The notes under the pieces were generated by a model, which was not told where the DNA came from, did no database searches, and worked only from the letters and a program-made list of their open reading frames with translations. DNA of 64,000 bases from Onthophagus taurus (taxonomy: Eukaryota > Arthropoda > Insecta > Coleoptera > Scarabaeidae), in assembly GCF_036711975.1 (NCBI RefSeq), contig NC_091972.1, positions 9,057,001-9,121,000 of the forward strand. The letters are read 5' to 3'. Of the stretch, positions 22,391-33,765 are shown piece after piece. A program made the translations under genes and the position numbers. Position 1 is the first letter of the stretch. Each line of letters opens with the position of its first letter.

Positions 22391-24785
22391 ATTATAAGGT
22401 GCTAGTCGGCACCTTAAGCATTCTGGCCAAATGGTTAAAATCCTGGAATATAGCAATAAACCCTTCAAAGTGTTTCAAATAACTTATTGCCTTTACTTTA
22501 AAAGTAAATTTAAGTTAGGTTGGGTTGGGATGAAAAAAATCACTTGTTCCCAAATTGTTTAATTTATGCTTATTAAACTTTGGTTATAACGAATCAATTT
22601 TCTGGTTCCTTAGGGAGTTTAAAAAGATTAAATAAAAATGTTTTGATGGCAAAGTATTAAATTGATGTTATAATCGAACAATCTTAACAAAATAAGAGCT
22701 AAAGTATACAAATATTTTAAAATGTATACTTACCTTTAAAACAATTAATTCCAAAAGTTTTTCTTCAAACACCAAATAAAAAAGACTTTTTTATTCAATT
22801 AAGAACGCTAAATAATCCGCTGAGTGATGTTGATACCAACAGATTTTTTTTGAAAATATCCCATTATTATCAAACGAACACTTTCTCTGGTGTCGCAAGT
22901 TTTAAAATACAAGCGGCCAACGTTTGTAGTTTTGCCGAAAAAAAACTAAATAGAATAATTTCACCTGCGGCACTGATAATTTTCAACTGACAGATGACCA
23001 GACGATTGAAAGACAATGTTTTGTAAACTTCAATGAAAAACAACCGTCTTCGCGTCAACTTGAATGACTAGAATCTGACGCATACCTGAACTCGTACGAC
23101 TGAGATTTTACTTTCACTTATTTAATAGCTTTCTCCGAATTTATACTTGATGTGATTATCTGAATTAGGAAAGGTGCGAATAAAAGTCTGATTGTATACA
23201 AGTTTTTTTTTATTTATACATTGCATAACAAATTGTTCTATAAAGTAAGCTAATATAAAAAGGATGCGTTGGATAAAAATTATTGTCCAAGCGTCGTCTA
23301 AATAGAGATTTGTATTTTGTATTTATTTATATCATCTTTTTTTAAACTTTTATTTGATTCAATAACGGATATAAGTATTTGATATAATTTTGTTTCTTTT
23401 ATTGTTTTGAAAATTTAATAACGATCACAAACTTACGCCATAGGCCAGCTAGGCGAAATAGGTATTTTAATGCATATTAAAAACATTTTAAAAAGTTCCC
23501 GTTTTAATTCCTCTAAAGCTCTAAACTTAAATATTGTCTCTTTGTAATATTAAAATTTCTATTTAGTTAACACGAAGTTTTCTCATAAGCTAAACTTCTT
23601 GAGCGGATTTTCTTTGTAAAGATAAAATTCTGCTTTATTTTAAGTCAACGAATGATTATCTTTCTTTACCTTTTTAAAAACTACGAAAAAACCTAATTTA
23701 TTCTTATAAATAGTATTAATCGATTAAACGGAAGAAACTTATTGTCTCTTTTCAAAAGTATTATTGTCCAGTTTTTTTTGATTATTATCATAGATTTTTA
23801 ATTCAACAGACTTGGTGAATGTAAGTTTTAATGATATCGTTTCGAAAGGGTTTTTGTTGTTGAGATATGTAAAAATTTAATAAAAAATCTCTATAAAACC
23901 GTCGATATTAATATAAGGTATGTATATTCTGTAGGAACTAGATCTACGATTGACTATATGTTGCTTCGATTCACAATAATTATGTAATACTACGGACATT
24001 ATTTTCTAATATGATTGTGCTACCTGACGTTGCCGTACATTTTGTTCGCTAAAACGAAGAGGTATACATGTAAAAAGCTTGAGTACACTTTATTTTTTCT
24101 CTTTTATCTTCCAGCTATGCAGTCACGATATTTTCATTCAAATCTACGCTATTTATCTTAATAGACGGAACTAGCTTATAACATAAGCTAGTAACGAGTA
24201 CAAAATCAATATTTATTTGATGTGTCGTGTAATTTGTTTTATTTTTGGACATTTACGTTTTGATAATAATTCAATTTTCTGCTCGTTTTTGCAAACCGAT
24301 TTCTAATTGAGCAAAGTATTTCTTAATGGTACATTTTCTTTGGTGCTTTTCATTAATTTTCATCATTTTTTAATTAACCTTCCTATAAGAATTAGAAGGA
24401 CCTACGTTGTCGATTATTTAAGATTGTTTCAGTGGCACTAAAAATTATCAAAATTAATTCATAATCGAGTAAAATTGTATAATTCATGAACATGATTGAT
24501 CGAAAAGTATTACTTACATCAATTCAAAATTAAATCTAAATAAACGTAACATTAACGTTTTAGAGCCTAGCAAATTTACTACACTATCAAAATTAGTCGT
24601 ACCTGAGGCACTGACGAAAGGCAGTTTTCATCTTTTTTATTCTAGTAGTAAATAATTCAATTTACACAAACATTAATTACGAAAGTATTAAAACTGTAGG
24701 CGTAAACGTTTTTGATCAACCAAATTCATTTTTCTTCAAGAATCATTACAGCAAAAGATTGTCGGAGGGGATCAATCAATACCAT
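22391..24785. other. Intergenic, no gene recognised
   Basis: Very AT-rich sequence between HERPUD's upstream flank and the transporter's 3' end. It includes a short GTTAGGTTGGGTTGGG run near 22514 that is too short to call telomeric. The last few hundred bases probably contain the transporter's 3' UTR. Confidence 0.45.
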
Positions 24786-24788
24786 GTT

Positions 24789-26278
24789 TTACCTTAAATT
24801 TGCATGTATCTCCGCTAAATCTCTTCCTCGCGTTTCTGGAACGCAACATATAACGAAACATAAACCGCAAACCGAAATAGCTGCGTACAACCAGAAAGCT
24901 CCGTATAAACCTAGCAACTCTTGGAAATCAACGAAAGTTTTAACTCCGACGAAAGCACATAAATAACTAAAAGCTGTTGCCACAGCTGTCCCTAAACCCC
25001 TATGTTCAAGAGGAAACAATTCACTAGCTAAAAGCCATGAAATTGGGCTGATACCCAATGAAAAAGCAACTGTGAAGACTAAGACGCAAAGAAGCGGTAT
25101 CCAGTCTAATTGTGGGAGAGATTTTCTATGGTAGTCTTCGTAATAAGCGAAAGAGCCGAACGAGGCTAAAGCCATTATCATTAAAACACTAGAAGCCACG
25201 AGAAGAGGTAATCGACCGGCTCGATCTACTAATAGCCCGGAAAGTAATGAGGAAAGAAGTTGGACAACAGCTACGGCGACGGCGGCGCTATGAGGATTTG
25301 TTCCGCCAAAAGTTTGTTTAAAAACCGTTACAACGTAAAAATGGAAAGCGTTTGCACCCGAAAATCGTTGGAAGAACATTAAGCCGCATGCTATAGCGGT
25401 CGGAGTTCGTAGAGTTTTAAAAACCAAATAAATACTTGTCGGTGCTGGACGAAGAAGTACGTGGTTCTGAAGGATATTCAATTCTAAGCGAAGATCCGAT
25501 CCCGAACCGCGAAACCACCTCAATGCTTGTTCAGCTTCTTGGTCTTTTCCTCGAAGAATTAACCATCCCGGACTTTCTGGAACTCGCCACATCGCCACAA
25601 ACATTCCCGCTGGGGCAATCGACATTAAAAGTGCCAATTGTCGCCAATCCAAAAATGCACCCGCCGCAAAAGCTATTAAGACTCCCATGTGACCAGCAAT
25701 CTTCAACAATGCACTCAAACCACCTACAAAAAGTATTAAAAACATTATGAAAAAATAAAAAAAATACATTACCTCTAACATTAGGAGCAGAAATCTCACT
25801 AATATAAACTTGTGCGGCTAATTGAATAACCGCAACAAGAATTCCACTCATAAAAGCGGTCATGCACATGGTTTCGACATTGTAAGCAAAGACAGTAGTC
25901 AACCAGCAGAGAGATAAAGGGCCGCTGGCTATAATGAGGGCTTTGCGACGTCCCCAACGGACGGCCGCCCCACCCAAAGGAGCCCCAAATAATGCCCCCA
26001 ATAACGATAGACTTGCCAACCACGACGCTTGCTGCCCATTTACCGGAAATTCATTAGCATCTCTGTCCTGCAGTGATGCTATTGCCGGTGAACTATATCC
26101 TTTACCCAAACCAGCCGCGAATGGCCCCAATGAAACAGCCAAAGCAGCTAAGACTTGTCCAAGATACTTGGGACGTTCCGTTACCAATAAACTACCTCCT
26201 GGTCCAGCTACCTAATCAACAAAAAAGGCAATTAATTAAAATCTGTGTAATAGTTAATGATAAATAATTTTTTACCAT
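24789..26278 (-). CDS. MFS sugar transporter (facilitated trehalose transporter Tret1-like)
   Basis: Minus-strand exons 26211-25773 and 25723-24789 are joined across a 49-bp phase-1 intron, giving SEISAPNVRG-GLSALLK across the junction. Upstream of GTAGCTGGACC a good acceptor (TTGATTAG) precedes VAGPGGSLLVTERPKYL. The nearest in-frame start I can offer is an ATG at 26278-26276 directly followed by GTAAAA, i.e. a start codon split off by a 64-bp intron; another 5' exon cannot be excluded. The product is about 458 residues with twelve hydrophobic segments. Sugar-porter landmarks seen: RWGRRKAL (loop 2-3), PESPGWLILRGK, QRFSGANAFHFY (family QQxSGxNAxxFY), DRAGRLPLL, ELFPLEHRGLGTA and PETRGRDLAEI at the C terminus. 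The family moves trehalose or hexoses across the plasma membrane by facilitated diffusion. Substrate cannot be assigned, and this copy is divergent (for example PESPGW for PESPRW). The reading frame is intact. Confidence 0.88.
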
Positions 26279-29140
26279 TACATACAAGTGTAAATCGTCT
26301 ACATCAGCAAACCTACCAATATTATTGCCCACGATTCCGATAGCAACCTCACTATCTTGGCAAAAACAACCTTGTGCTTTTCAATCGGCAACAGTACTTT
26401 GTGTTACTCATCCTCGACAAAATTCTTAGTGATGTTGCTTCTTCGCCGGGATGAAGCAGAGACTTATGCTGCTACCACCAAATACCATCTAAAGCTATCC
26501 CTATAAGCTATTTCCTCTTTTCAAACCTTTTCCCAAATGTTAAAGTATCTATCTTATCATCTCCACCTGGCATTCGAAAGACTGCAAATATATATAGCCT
26601 GAACATGGCCTCAAAATGGAGACTCGAAGTTGAAGAAGCGTTTCAAAACATAAGAAGAAACCTAGAAAAACATCTTCACCGTCCGAATGTCGGTAAACAC
26701 TTTACTCTACAAAAGGACGCGCACCCCAAGGACATTACAGTAGTTTAACATTACGGGAAGGAAAATGGCAGGAAAGGAGGAAAAGTATCATGCAAATAAT
26801 TAGAAGGTCATTGATGATTTGAGGTATAAAATATTTCTGACTATATCTGCAGGATTTGATGTTTGCCCTAAGAGTTGACAGCTGCGTCTGCATTAAATAG
26901 AAACTTGAAGCAAATTCGGTGGTTCTTATTGATGCTTTAATTTAAATTCTTCAATGGACAAAACTAGTTTATCACTTCTAGGCTAACAAGATGGAAAGCG
27001 GAATTCAAGGCGTGAAGGACATATTAGGAATAACTGAGACCAACACGAAATCCTAACACATTTGGATATAATTCACGCAGATCTGGAGAATGGTTCATTG
27101 GCGCAATAATGGGAGCGAGCAAAAAGTGCCCATCTAAATGAGAACATATGCCGTCAATGATACACTAAAACTTCAATTCACACCAGACGATAACATCATG
27201 AAGCGTAGTTATAAGATTACCCGAACCATTCGCCTCGTATTGGGTTGGGTTAGGTTTGGATACTTACTGGGTCAGAAAGTTAAATCATGTTAACTCAATA
27301 AATCTGAGATATATCTCTATTTTTTTAAGTACACTCTGATAATTGATTGAAGGAGTAATATCTAGTCATATTTAGAGAGATATTACAACAGAAGCGCGGC
27401 ATTCAGATCGTTAAAGATAAAACAAAGTCGAGGTGTACAACATTTTTTTGAATTACCGATTTTAAAAGTATTTGTTTTCTGGTATTCAGCGTTGAAGTTC
27501 TGAATTGCAGTTCCTAGGATGCAAGCGACCTCTACTGTCATCATTTGGTCGTGAAAGATAAAACTTCGTGACCTTGTTACGCAAACAATTATTATATTCC
27601 GACGTCCCAAACAAGTAAACTGCTTTTTGTTCATTTGTTAGCTGCCAGCACTCACAAAAGCAATTATTAAGATCATTTGCGCTCAGATTAGAGTTCTTTC
27701 CATGCTTTATGTTATATGTCGTTGTTTTATCGAGTTCTAGACTGCAAATATTCTATTTTATCATTCTTTCTTTACTTTATTTAGTCTTCAATGTTTTTAT
27801 TATTTAATTTTATTAGTTTTATAAACGATTTATGTTCTGTTTTAGATTTTAGATACGTCAAATAATCACCGCGGAACATTTATCCACAAAATGTTATCAA
27901 AACATCGTTTTTCATAAAAGTTAGAGGAGAAAGAAGAGAATACATTAAGTAGCAACGTTATCATTAGCAAAAATAATTGTAGATGTTTAACAACTTGAAG
28001 ACTTTTATCACCAAATCTTCATAGAATAAGTTAATTAACTGTGAATGCAGGAAATTTTCTCATTTTCCAAGTGGTCGTTTATAAGATTTCCCTTTCATGA
28101 TGTAAACAACTGGAAAGAATTCAAGAGGCGAAGTAGGCAACTTTCAGGATTGTGAGAAACTGCGTGCTTCTTTAGAGTTTCCCCCTTTTTTATACAGGGA
28201 CGATAGAGGGTTGGGTACTAAAAATGAGTTGATGTACTGAAAAAGTTTGGTCCGCTTCATTACCCGATGAATTTAATTTTAGATGTGCTGATTTTTATCG
28301 TAATATTTCAACGAAATTTTTCTATTCATAAAATTTATGTTTGTGAAGATTTGTGATCATAAAAACAACTTTTTTGCAATAAATATTACGTAATAAAGAT
28401 ATTGTGAAAGATAATTTGATCTTTAAAATGGGATTAGAACGATACGAAGTTCAATGTGTATGGCTCAACATTGTGAACTTCCAATATCAATAACTAACAA
28501 TCCTCCCCACGTGGCACCTCATCGATCGAAATTTTAAAAAATCGTTTATATATTTGTGCGCTGACCTTGAATTGTCTTAATCCGGGTTTTGTCCGGTCAA
28601 TATTTACCGACGTCAGCAAAAAACGCGATTAATGAGCAACTCACGCATACAAACTCACTTAATTACTTTTCCATCGAATAACTTTTTTTTTGTAATATTG
28701 ATTTAATCCAACAATCATGTATTTATAACATTATTAAGCAAATAAAATTAATTTTGTAAACGTTCCAACGAAATTTTGAAATCTGTATTCTAATAAAACA
28801 AATACAAAAAGTTGCATATACTCACAAATTTTGAGTTTGCACTTTTTTGTTTGCTGTAACTTGGTTCAACATTGGAAGGTACTTCACATAATAAAACATG
28901 CGCTGACGATTTTTTAGCAATAATATTTAAAAAATAAGTTCATAACAAACTTCAATGAGATCTCTTTTTGGAAAATTACTTGACAAATTGAAATCTATTT
29001 GTACTAAACTTAATTAACTTTGCCATTACATATATATTTCAAGTATCCCAAAAGAACTTTGAATTACTCACTTTAAATACTACTTGATAATTTTATTAAA
29101 AAAACTAACCGTATGAGTTTCCAAGTTTCCAGTTGGCATT
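26279..29140. other. Intergenic, possible faint retroelement debris
   Basis: 26390-27240 has a more even composition and reads in places like eroded coding sequence (for example near 26560-26760), but I could not match it to a family. 27240-29140 is AT-rich with no recognisable gene; the minus-strand frame 27383-27634 shows no domain. Confidence 0.4.
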
Positions 29141-29575
29141 GCGATAACGTCGTTTTTGATAAAACGGGATTCCCTACATGATGTTCTTGGCGGCGAAGGC
29201 GTCGCAACGCTTTTCCTCCGGGGTCAGGTCATCGTCGCCGTCGGAACGTCGCGGGGCGTCGCGACGCGATGTTTTGATTGTGCAGTTTGTATTGCGGCCG
29301 CGTCTCATCGCCAACTGATTACTGGTGGCGTCGGCTGCAGCGTTGTCGCCGACTGAGAGAGCGTCCCGGCGCTCTCAGCGTGACGACGACCGACGCCACG
29401 CGACGTGCGGCCGCCGAACCGGTATCGACCCGTATCTGGACTACGGCTGCCGAAACCAACGCGCCGCGACGCCCGTACCGGACCACCCGAAACGGTTACG
29501 TACGTGTATGCAGATGTGCGACGCGTCGCGACGCCCCGACGAAATTTAATATTAAAAACGACCCGGGAAAATAGT
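29140..29575. other. CpG-rich island with CGTCGCGACG palindromes
   Basis: About 430 bp extremely rich in CpG, with repeated GTCGCGACGC-type words (near 29256 and 29526) and GCGGCCGC sites. Overlapping frames exist on both strands (29278-29574 plus, 29305-29598 minus), all Arg/Thr/Ala-rich, which is what GC-rich sequence yields by chance. No splice-bounded exon is convincing. It may be a promoter or first exon. Confidence 0.45.
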
Positions 29576-29694
29576 TTTGAGACGTGACCAGTTTTCAATC
29601 GACTTGATAAAACGGTTTCGTTTTACGGAAATAAAATCATTTAAATTGTTATAAAAGTTTAGATTTGTTTTTTCAATATAATAAGCAGATTAGA

Positions 29695-30180
29695 GATATT
29701 CTTCTTCTTCATTCTACCTCACGGTGTTGGGTCTTGGATCCATCTTCTGTAAGTGTTCTTCTTGCCATCCTTTGTACTACAGCGACTTTCATTCCTTTTC
29801 AATGCCACATCCTCTTTTACTTCTTCCCACCTGATTCTTAGTGAGGTACACCAAGATACACCAAAATTATTCTTTCTTCTGATTTCATATTGAACATTTT
29901 TTTTGCTATCCTCTCCTCAATCATTCGAACCAGATAGCCATACTATTTCAGAAGATAAACTTCTATGTCCTTTGCTAGAGCTCTGATGCTTAGTTCTTCT
30001 GTAATTGTCCTGTTTCGTACTCTGTTTCTTCTGATGTTCCAAAAGCTTCTTTTGGAAGTACTAATGATGGGAACATTTGGGGCATGAGATCTGTATTGGA
30101 AGAGACAACCAAACACACGAAATCGGGTGAAGAATTGGCTCGACATAGGCAGCGTATGGAAAATTAAGAACAGAATTCAG
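29695..30180 (-). mobile_element. LINE 3' end (minus strand)
   Basis: Minus-strand reading gives FWNIRRNRVRNRTITEELSI.RALAKDIEVYLLK, then YGYLVRMIEERIAKK after a stop, followed by RKNNFGVSW-type and RRWIQDPTP sequence. This is the C-terminal region after the reverse transcriptase in RTE/CR1-like insect LINEs, where RNxVRN, LGI, W/YGHLVRM and KRWxxD blocks recur. It ends near 29700 in a GAAGAAGAAGAA simple tail. Stops inside mark it as a fragment. The clade is uncertain. Confidence 0.7.
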
Positions 30181-30204
30181 ATCTAGCTGATCTATGGATC
30201 AGAG

Positions 30205-30530
30205 ACTTTGCGGATGACGAAGAAAAACATTAAGAAAATACAAGTGATGCAACTTCGAGATGCTGTTGAGTCTAGCCTTCGTTTGAAGTGGAAATGGGCA
30301 GGCCATGCAGCAAAAATAACTGACAGTAGATGGACGAAAAGGATATTGCAATGGATACCAAGGGCGGAGGTACACAAAAGCAGAGGATGTCCACCAACGC
30401 GATGTAGAGACGACGTGAAGAGACTCACTGGAAAATGGATGCAAGCTTGCTGAAGATAGGAGAAAGTAGCAAGATATGGGAGAGGCTTATGTTCAGCAGT
30501 GGACAGTATAAGCTAATGATGATGATGAAT
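30205..30530 (+). mobile_element. LINE 3' end (plus strand), first copy
   Basis: The plus-strand frame 30208-30453 encodes MQLRDAVESSLRLKWKWAGH, then AAKITDSRWTKRILQW, PRAE and RGCPPTRCRDDVKRLTGKWMQ. This is the C-terminal tail (WxWAGHVARMxDxRWTK .. GRPPTRWxDD) found in many insect LINE proteins. A frameshift follows, then EAYVQQWTV, ending in an ATGATGATGATGAATGATG tail at about 30510-30535. Head to head with the minus-strand LINE fragment at 29695-30180. Confidence 0.75.
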
Positions 30531-31310
30531 GATGTAAATTCGGCTAGGAGATTTTTCCAAGACCCTAAATTAATATCGAAACTACTGGAGTAGTCGCAAC
30601 CTCAATTTAGAGATTAAAGATTGGAAGCAACACAAAGAGGACATAAAATTGATACCGCTAAATCTGAAAAATTTTCTTACGAAAGATGCAAAAACCCAAA
30701 ATTTTAGTATAAGGTGCGGAAATTATTTCTTTTGTCTTGTTGTCAGTCGGGCATCTCTCGGAGGAGAGTTTCAGAGCCTAAAAGAAAGACTGTAATAGAA
30801 GCGTGTTATACACAGATTACTGTTGACCTCTAGCTCTCTTTCTACAAGTATACAGATGGTACACAGAAGCAGAGGATGCCCACCAACTCGATGGAGAGAG
30901 GATGTGAAGAGACTCACTGGAAACTGGATGCAAGCTTGCGCAAAATAGGAGAAAGTAGTAAGATATAGGAGAGGCTTATGTCCAGCAGTGGACAGTATAA
31001 GCTAATGATGATGAATGATGTAAATTGGGCTAGGAGATTTTTCCAAGACCCTAAATTAACATCGAAATTACTAGAGTTGTCGCAACCTCAATTTAGAGAT
31101 TGAAGATTGGAAGCAACATAAAGAGAACATAAAATTGATACCGCTAAATCTGAAAAATTTGCTTACGAAAGATGCAAAAACACAAAATTTTAGTATAAGG
31201 TGCTTAAATTATTTCACATGTCTTGTTACCAGTTCGGCATCTATCGGAGGAGACTGCCAGAACCAGAAAGAAGCACTGCAATAGATCTATGTTATACACA
31301 AATTACTGAA
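30369..31310 (+). repeat. Imperfect tandem duplication of LINE 3' end plus flank (2 x ~455 bp)
   Basis: 30369-30825 and 30858-31308 are near-identical direct copies. Each runs from GGTACACA(A/G)AAGCAGAGGATG through the LINE tail and its ATGATG tract into non-LINE sequence (GCTAGGAGATTTTTCCAAGA; GATACCGCTAAATCTGAAAA; TTTTAGTATAAGGTGC) and on to TTATACACA(G/A)ATTACTG. The offset is about 489 bp at the left and 483 bp at the right. Because the flank is copied along with the LINE tail, this is a segmental tandem duplication and not a second insertion. Confidence 0.85.
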
Positions 31311-32820
31311 GAAAGTGTATAAGTTTTCAAATGAGGTGTTATCTAATTGGATGTTGGAAAAAATTGGAGATACACACCACAACATCAATATTGGTAATCA
31401 TTATAAAACTTGACTTCGAATTGTTGAATTGCCTAACATAACAAGTATGCTAAATGTGTTTAGGATTGGAAATGTGGTTTTGGAACTCACACATAGGAAA
31501 CAGACGTTCACCAGTCCTTATCGATTTGGGTAGAAAACAAAAGGACGCGCAGGACAATGGAGTCCTTTGCGGAGTGCATCGACGGAACAGATTCAATTTG
31601 TAGAGATTTTAATGAAGCTGGGATCTCTCATTTCACGCCAACTCTTTCGTTTTCAATTATGCTAATTTCAACTTTATTTGTCTCCGGTTCTAATGAAAAT
31701 CCTCGTCCGTTTTAATGATCTTAAAGTTCAAACAGAAATTAAAATTTTAATATTTAACTTTGTGTTTACGTACTTGTTTCGTTTATTTTATGGATTTGAT
31801 TTATTACTAAGCGTTTGGGATCATTGAAGGAGAAATATTAGTTTTTGTCCAATAAATACGGAGGATTCTGTGTGTCTCAAATAACTAACTGAAATGAGAA
31901 TTTCCGCTAGGGTTTCATTTCGTCTGTAGCTTGAATATTTTACTGCTCGGATTAGGATTTCAGGGCAACATCTGCCTTTGCTCCTCCGGGATGCTTCCGA
32001 TGGCATGACCCGTAAAGTTTAGAACGCCGAAATGGGTCGACAATTAAACGCCTTTCATAGTACTCACTTTAGATTAACGACTACACTACGATTTAACCGC
32101 TAATACTAACTTCTTTAATCTTTTAAACAACAAAAAATTACTCTTCTTTATAAAGAATTAAATATTTCAGTTTCAGACTCTAATTAGTAATGGACATATT
32201 TAATTGAGAATTGTTTCGAGTTAATTAGCGTTAATCGTAAACGCAAATCAGCACCGAGAGTTAGTTATGGGTTATCCCGAATTGCACGTTCGATTTGATT
32301 TCGGGGAAACGGAGCGTGAAATAAATACGACAAAGCTGTAGTTGGTACCGGTGCAGGATAATTTATTATTACCTCGTCGCACGAAATATCGCTCTTCCCG
32401 CGAAGCGGAGCCTCGTCGTTCCATAAATCAACAGAATTACCCAGATGATGGATAACGTGCGCTTATAGTTAAGGATTAGAAGAAGTTGCTGGAAATATTA
32501 TGTTTGCAACTAAAAATATTACTTAAATAAACTAATATTTCAATCAAACTTTAGTTTTCTTAACAAAATTTGTTTAAAGTATAGTAGTGGTAGTTAACAC
32601 CTGAAATAAATAAAAACAGATTGTTACTTTGAGTATTCGAGCTGATGACTCAAAACTTGACACCAATGTCAATGATTCAGGACAAAGTTATAGTTGAAAC
32701 CCATTGGAATTTGTAGACTCACGGTTTATATTTATACCAAAGACGGTAGAATCTAAGAGGACTGTTACATCCCGGGAACAGGTACACAGCTCGAAGGCCC
32801 GTTCGTGACGTCAGCGCTGA
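31311..32820. other. Intergenic, no gene recognised
   Basis: No domain-bearing frame. 31480-31620 and 32230-32470 are of more even composition and could be regulatory or eroded repeat sequence. The minus-strand frame 31821-32006 is not supported by anything else. Confidence 0.4.
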
Positions 32821-32825
32821 TTAAT

Positions 32826-33130
32826 AGTTAAAACTAGAACTAACACTAGACCTAGAACTAGAAAGTTTTGGGTTTAAACCCGAATGTTCTAGTTCTAGTT
32901 TTACACTAGCACTGTTACTAGAACTAACACTATACTTAGAACTAGAATCATTCGGGTTTAGCCGTCTTAAGAGACGTGCGGCTAAACCAGAATGTTTCTA
33001 GTTCTAGGTGTTGTGTTAGTTGTAGTTTTAGTTCAATAAAAAGATACAACAATCTTACGCTCAATAACAACTAAAACTAGAGCTAACACTAGTACTATAT
33101 AGAACTAACTCTAGACTTAGAACTGGAAAC
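32826..33130. repeat. CTAGTTCTA-type dispersed repeat, second copy
   Basis: Sequence made of ACTAGAACTAACACTAGAC and TTCTAGTTCTAG words around a stem: CATTCGGGTTTAGCC (32949-32963) and GGCTAAACCAGAATG (32980-32994), one mismatch. The core ATTCGGGTTTAGCCGTCTT .. AGACGTGCGGCTAAAC is shared with 19833-19878, so two copies of one family occur in the window. It is non-coding and probably a fragment of a DNA transposon. Confidence 0.75.
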
Positions 33131-33359
33131 ATGAAATACAGGAACTTGGGGAATAACTCAAGTTGGATTTTATCTATGAGCGCTAACATTTATACACGAA
33201 GTCCGTTATATGGAGGCTTTATTGTATTTGCAAAAATACTATTTGCAATTCTTTAAAATACACTCTTCGAAAACCCCGAAACCATTTATTATTTTATATA
33301 AAATTTTTAAAGAATATTATCCATCTTTTCTCAACACAAATCCCCCTTAAGCCCACTTT

Positions 33360-33765
33360 TCCTACGACGAGGAGAGTTGAAATCTATCTCGAAACATAGT
33401 AAGTTTCGAGCAATCGTCGGTCGGTCCGCCGGAACTCAACGACGGAGAAAATTCGCGTCTCTCGTTCCCAGTGGTGTGCCGAAATTTTTTTCGGTTTCCG
33501 AGGTACTCGTAAAAGTTGAGCCCCCGGCGACCGGGACGCCGCAGCTCACCCTTTACCACCCCCCGCGCGTCCGTATCGATTCCCGTCGCGTAGAGTACAA
33601 AGGGATAACAAATTACGGGACGCCGTCGATGGCGGCTGCGGCGGTTTGTTAAATACTCTCTCTCAGCGGCGCTGAACTGTCTGACACGATGACGTGCGGA
33701 GGTCGGAACAGTTTTCAGGGTGACGACAACGCCCCTAGACCACCCCGAGGCAATCTTCAACACTC
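33360..33765. other. CpG-rich island
   Basis: About 400 bp of high GC/CpG sequence with open frames on both strands (33362-33763 minus, 133 codons; 33377-33652 plus). Both are Arg-rich and unrecognised. A small stem (CTCGAAAC at 33388-33395, complement 33403-33410) lies near the left edge. The minus-strand frame is the longest GC-island frame here and could be an exon, but no start, splice or domain evidence decides it. Confidence 0.4.

Noticed and set aside
22510-22530. TTAGG-like telomeric repeat
   Set aside because: Only a short GTTAGGTTGGGTTGGG run; no tandem array. A similar word near 27240 is equally short.
29278-29598. Overlapping 98- and 97-codon frames on opposite strands
   Set aside because: GC-rich sequence yields such frames by chance; neither has recognisable content.
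33362-33763. 133-codon minus-strand frame
   Set aside because: It coincides with a CpG-rich island, is Arg-rich and unrecognised; kept only as an island.
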